5,953 bases of DNA from Saliniramus sp050485405. Its GTDB lineage: Bacteria; Pseudomonadota; Alphaproteobacteria; Rhizobiales; Beijerinckiaceae. The notes under the pieces were generated by a model, which did no database searches, was not told where the DNA came from, and saw nothing but the letters and a program-made list of their open reading frames with translations. Below are positions 5,058 to 5,953 of the stretch, in pieces. The stretch spans positions 1-5,953 of the forward strand of contig JBJHBI010000118.1 in NCBI GenBank assembly GCA_050485405.1. Reading direction: 5' to 3'. A program made the position numbers and the translations under genes. Positions within the stretch are counted from its first letter, which is position 1; the number at the start of each line of letters is the position of its first letter.

Positions 5058-5678
5058 TCAGAATTCGACGCCCTTTTGCGCCTTGATACCCTGCTTGAAG
5101 GGATGCTTCACCGTCTGAACCTCGCTGACGAGATCGGCGATCTCGATCAGTTCGGGTCGGGCGTTGCGCCCGGTGAGCACGACATGGGTCATCGGCGGCT
5201 TCTCGTCGCGCAGGAAGGCGACGACATCGTCGAGGGGGATGTAGTCGTAGCGCAGGGCGATGTTGATCTCGTCCAGCAGCACCATGGTGATGGTGGGATC
5301 GCGGATCAGTTCCTTCGCCTTCTCCCAGGCCGCCATCGCCGCCGCGACGTCGCGGGCGCGATCCTGCGTCTCCCAGGTGAAGCCCTCGCCCATCGTATGG
5401 ACCTGGCAGAGGTCGGCGAAGCGCGCCTTGAGCACGTTGCGCTCGCCGCTTTCCCAATTGCCCTTGATGAACTGTACGACGGCGCAGGGCATGCCGTGGC
5501 CGACACAGCGCATGATCATGCCGAAACCGGAGCTCGATTTACCCTTGCCGGGTCCGGTATGGACGATGATCAGGCCCTTTTCGCCCGTCTTCGTCTCCAT
5601 CATCCGGTCGCGCGCCGCCTTGATCTTCGCCATCTTGGCGTTATGGCGGGCGTTCTTCTCGGCGTCGGTCTCGCTCAA
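5058..5678 (-). CDS. cobO: Cob(I)yrinic acid a,c-diamide adenosyltransferase (CobO/BtuR family)
   Basis: Transfers the 5'-deoxyadenosyl group of ATP to the reduced cobalt of corrinoids, forming adenosylcobalamin precursors, in the cytoplasm. The 206-residue length is typical. A P-loop, TGPGKGKSSS (41-50), follows a Lys-rich N-terminal helix. Further marks are QFIKGNW (69-75), MGEGFTW (96-102), the Walker B-like MVLLDEINIAL (132-142) and VVLTGRNARPELIEIADLVSEV (166-187), all characteristic of the family. The start is TTG at 5678-5676. It is preceded by GGGAG with a seven-base gap and gives the normal family N-terminus MSETDAEKNARHNAKM. The next in-frame ATG (Met16) would cut into that helix. 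It lies 94 bp downstream of secB on the same strand. No other cobalamin gene and no recognisable cobalamin riboswitch is in the window. Confidence 0.96.
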   Translation of the reverse strand: MSETDAEKNARHNAKMAKIKAARDRMMETKTGEKGLIIVHTGPGKGKSSSGFGMIMRCVGHGMPCAVVQFIKGNWESGERNVLKARFADLCQVHTMGEGFTWETQDRARDVAAAMAAWEKAKELIRDPTITMVLLDEINIALRYDYIPLDDVVAFLRDEKPPMTHVVLTGRNARPELIEIADLVSEVQTVKHPFKQGIKAQKGVEF

Positions 5679-5685
5679 CGATCGG

Positions 5686-5690
5686 CTCCC
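5686..5690 (-). promoter_or_regulatory. Ribosome-binding site that supports the TTG start of cobO
   Basis: GGGAG on the minus strand is followed by seven bases (CCGATCG) and then TTG. The spacing is ideal for the TTG and wrong for the later ATG at Met16, so it settles the start. Confidence 0.7.
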
Positions 5691-5717
5691 GAAGCGGCGC
5701 GGATTGAAATATCGCGG

Positions 5718-5750
5718 GCCGGGGCGCCCGTCATTGGTGGCGGCCCCGGC
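5718..5750 (-). terminator. Strong hairpin after secB, probably a terminator without a proper T tract
   Basis: Read on the minus strand, GCCGGGGC pairs perfectly with GCCCCGGC. Allowing one bulged C, the stem extends by a further GCC/GGC around a ten-base loop. Only ATTT appears about seven bases later. It lies between the secB stop and the cobO ribosome-binding site, so it could end or attenuate secB transcription before cobO. Confidence 0.45.
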
Positions 5751-5772
5751 ACGCGATCACGTTGTAGCGCGT

Positions 5773-5953
5773 TCAGGCGTTCTCGGTCGGGGCGGGGTTA
5801 CCGCCGGCCTGCTGCGCCTGCTGCGTTTCCGCGGCGCGCTGGCGATAGAGCGCCACGAAATCGATCGGATCGATGTAGAGCGGCGGGAAGCCGCCGTTGC
5901 GCACGGCATCCGCGACGATCTGGCGCGCGAAGGGGAAGAGCAGGCGCGGGCAC
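5773..5953 (-). CDS. secB: Protein-export chaperone SecB, C-terminal part (cut by window edge)
   Basis: SecB is a cytoplasmic tetrameric chaperone that keeps precursors unfolded and hands them to SecA. The last 59 residues are present. They begin CPRLLFPFARQIVADAV, then NGGFPPLYIDPIDFVALYRQ, which match the conserved SecB C-terminal strand and helix (E. coli LFPFAREVISDLV and GGFPQLLLAPINFDALY). The end is a Gln/Ala-rich tail, AAETQQAQQAGGNPAPTENA, as in many alphaproteobacterial SecB proteins; such tails contact SecA in the E. coli protein. The stop is TGA at 5775-5773. The start lies beyond the right edge. It is upstream of cobO on the same strand, but a strong hairpin stands between them. 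Confidence 0.95.
   Translation of the reverse strand, partial: CPRLLFPFARQIVADAVRNGGFPPLYIDPIDFVALYRQRAAETQQAQQAGGNPAPTENA

Noticed and set aside
5679..5772. A possible cobalamin riboswitch upstream of cobO
   Set aside because: The gap is only 94 bp, too short for the element, and no B12-box-like sequence is seen. The hairpin there is better explained as the secB terminator.
5860..5874. A palindrome-like ATCGATC-G-GATCGAT within secB
   Set aside because: It arises from repeated Ile-Asp codons (IDPID) in a conserved part of SecB, so protein coding explains it.

Overview
The window is GC-rich DNA from a bacterial chromosome, most likely an alphaproteobacterium. I base this on the protein styles (a PurH beginning MPTDTKRIAR, a SecB with an Ala/Gln-rich tail, a chorismate mutase with a long unfamiliar C-terminal extension, and an E. 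coli-like CheY beside a divergent CheZ). The order cannot be fixed from this sequence. Genes are packed on both strands, and I see no insertion sequence, phage gene, tRNA, rRNA or CRISPR array.

Layout, left to right. (1) 1-364, minus: the N-terminal third of a split purH (purine synthesis), running off the left edge. (2) 565-1539, plus: a serine-dependent glutaminase, glsA, divergent from purH. (3) 1550-2521, minus: ribF, the bifunctional riboflavin kinase/FAD synthetase, convergent with glsA. Only 10 bp separate the two stops, and a perfect 16-bp palindrome spans both. (4) 2522-2873: a 352-bp divergent intergenic region with repeated GGTTAA boxes, an inverted repeat and a perfect hairpin in the leader of the next gene. 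(5) 2874-3257 and 3420-4013, plus: a CheY-type response regulator and a CheZ-family phosphatase, ending in a clear intrinsic terminator. (6) 4172-5020, plus: an AroQ-fold chorismate mutase fused to about 185 residues that look like a shrunken prephenate dehydratase/ACT remnant. (7) 5058-5678, minus: cobO, the corrinoid adenosyltransferase, with a TTG start. (8) 5773-5953, minus: the C-terminus of the export chaperone SecB, running off the right edge.

Most genes are independent housekeeping functions (purine, glutamine, flavin, aromatic amino acid and cobalamin metabolism, and protein export). The one obvious functional pair is cheY-cheZ: a phosphorylatable signal protein and the phosphatase expected to switch it off. 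The phosphatase ends in a peptide resembling the CheY-binding peptide of the flagellar switch protein FliM. No receptor, kinase or flagellar gene lies in the window.

I found no wholly new system. The observations most worth following are the chorismate mutase extension, in which the prephenate dehydratase catalytic TRF motif seems to be lost, a strong terminator only 29 bp before that gene's start codon, the FliM-like tail of CheZ, and an unusual spacing of conserved substrate-site residues in the glutaminase.
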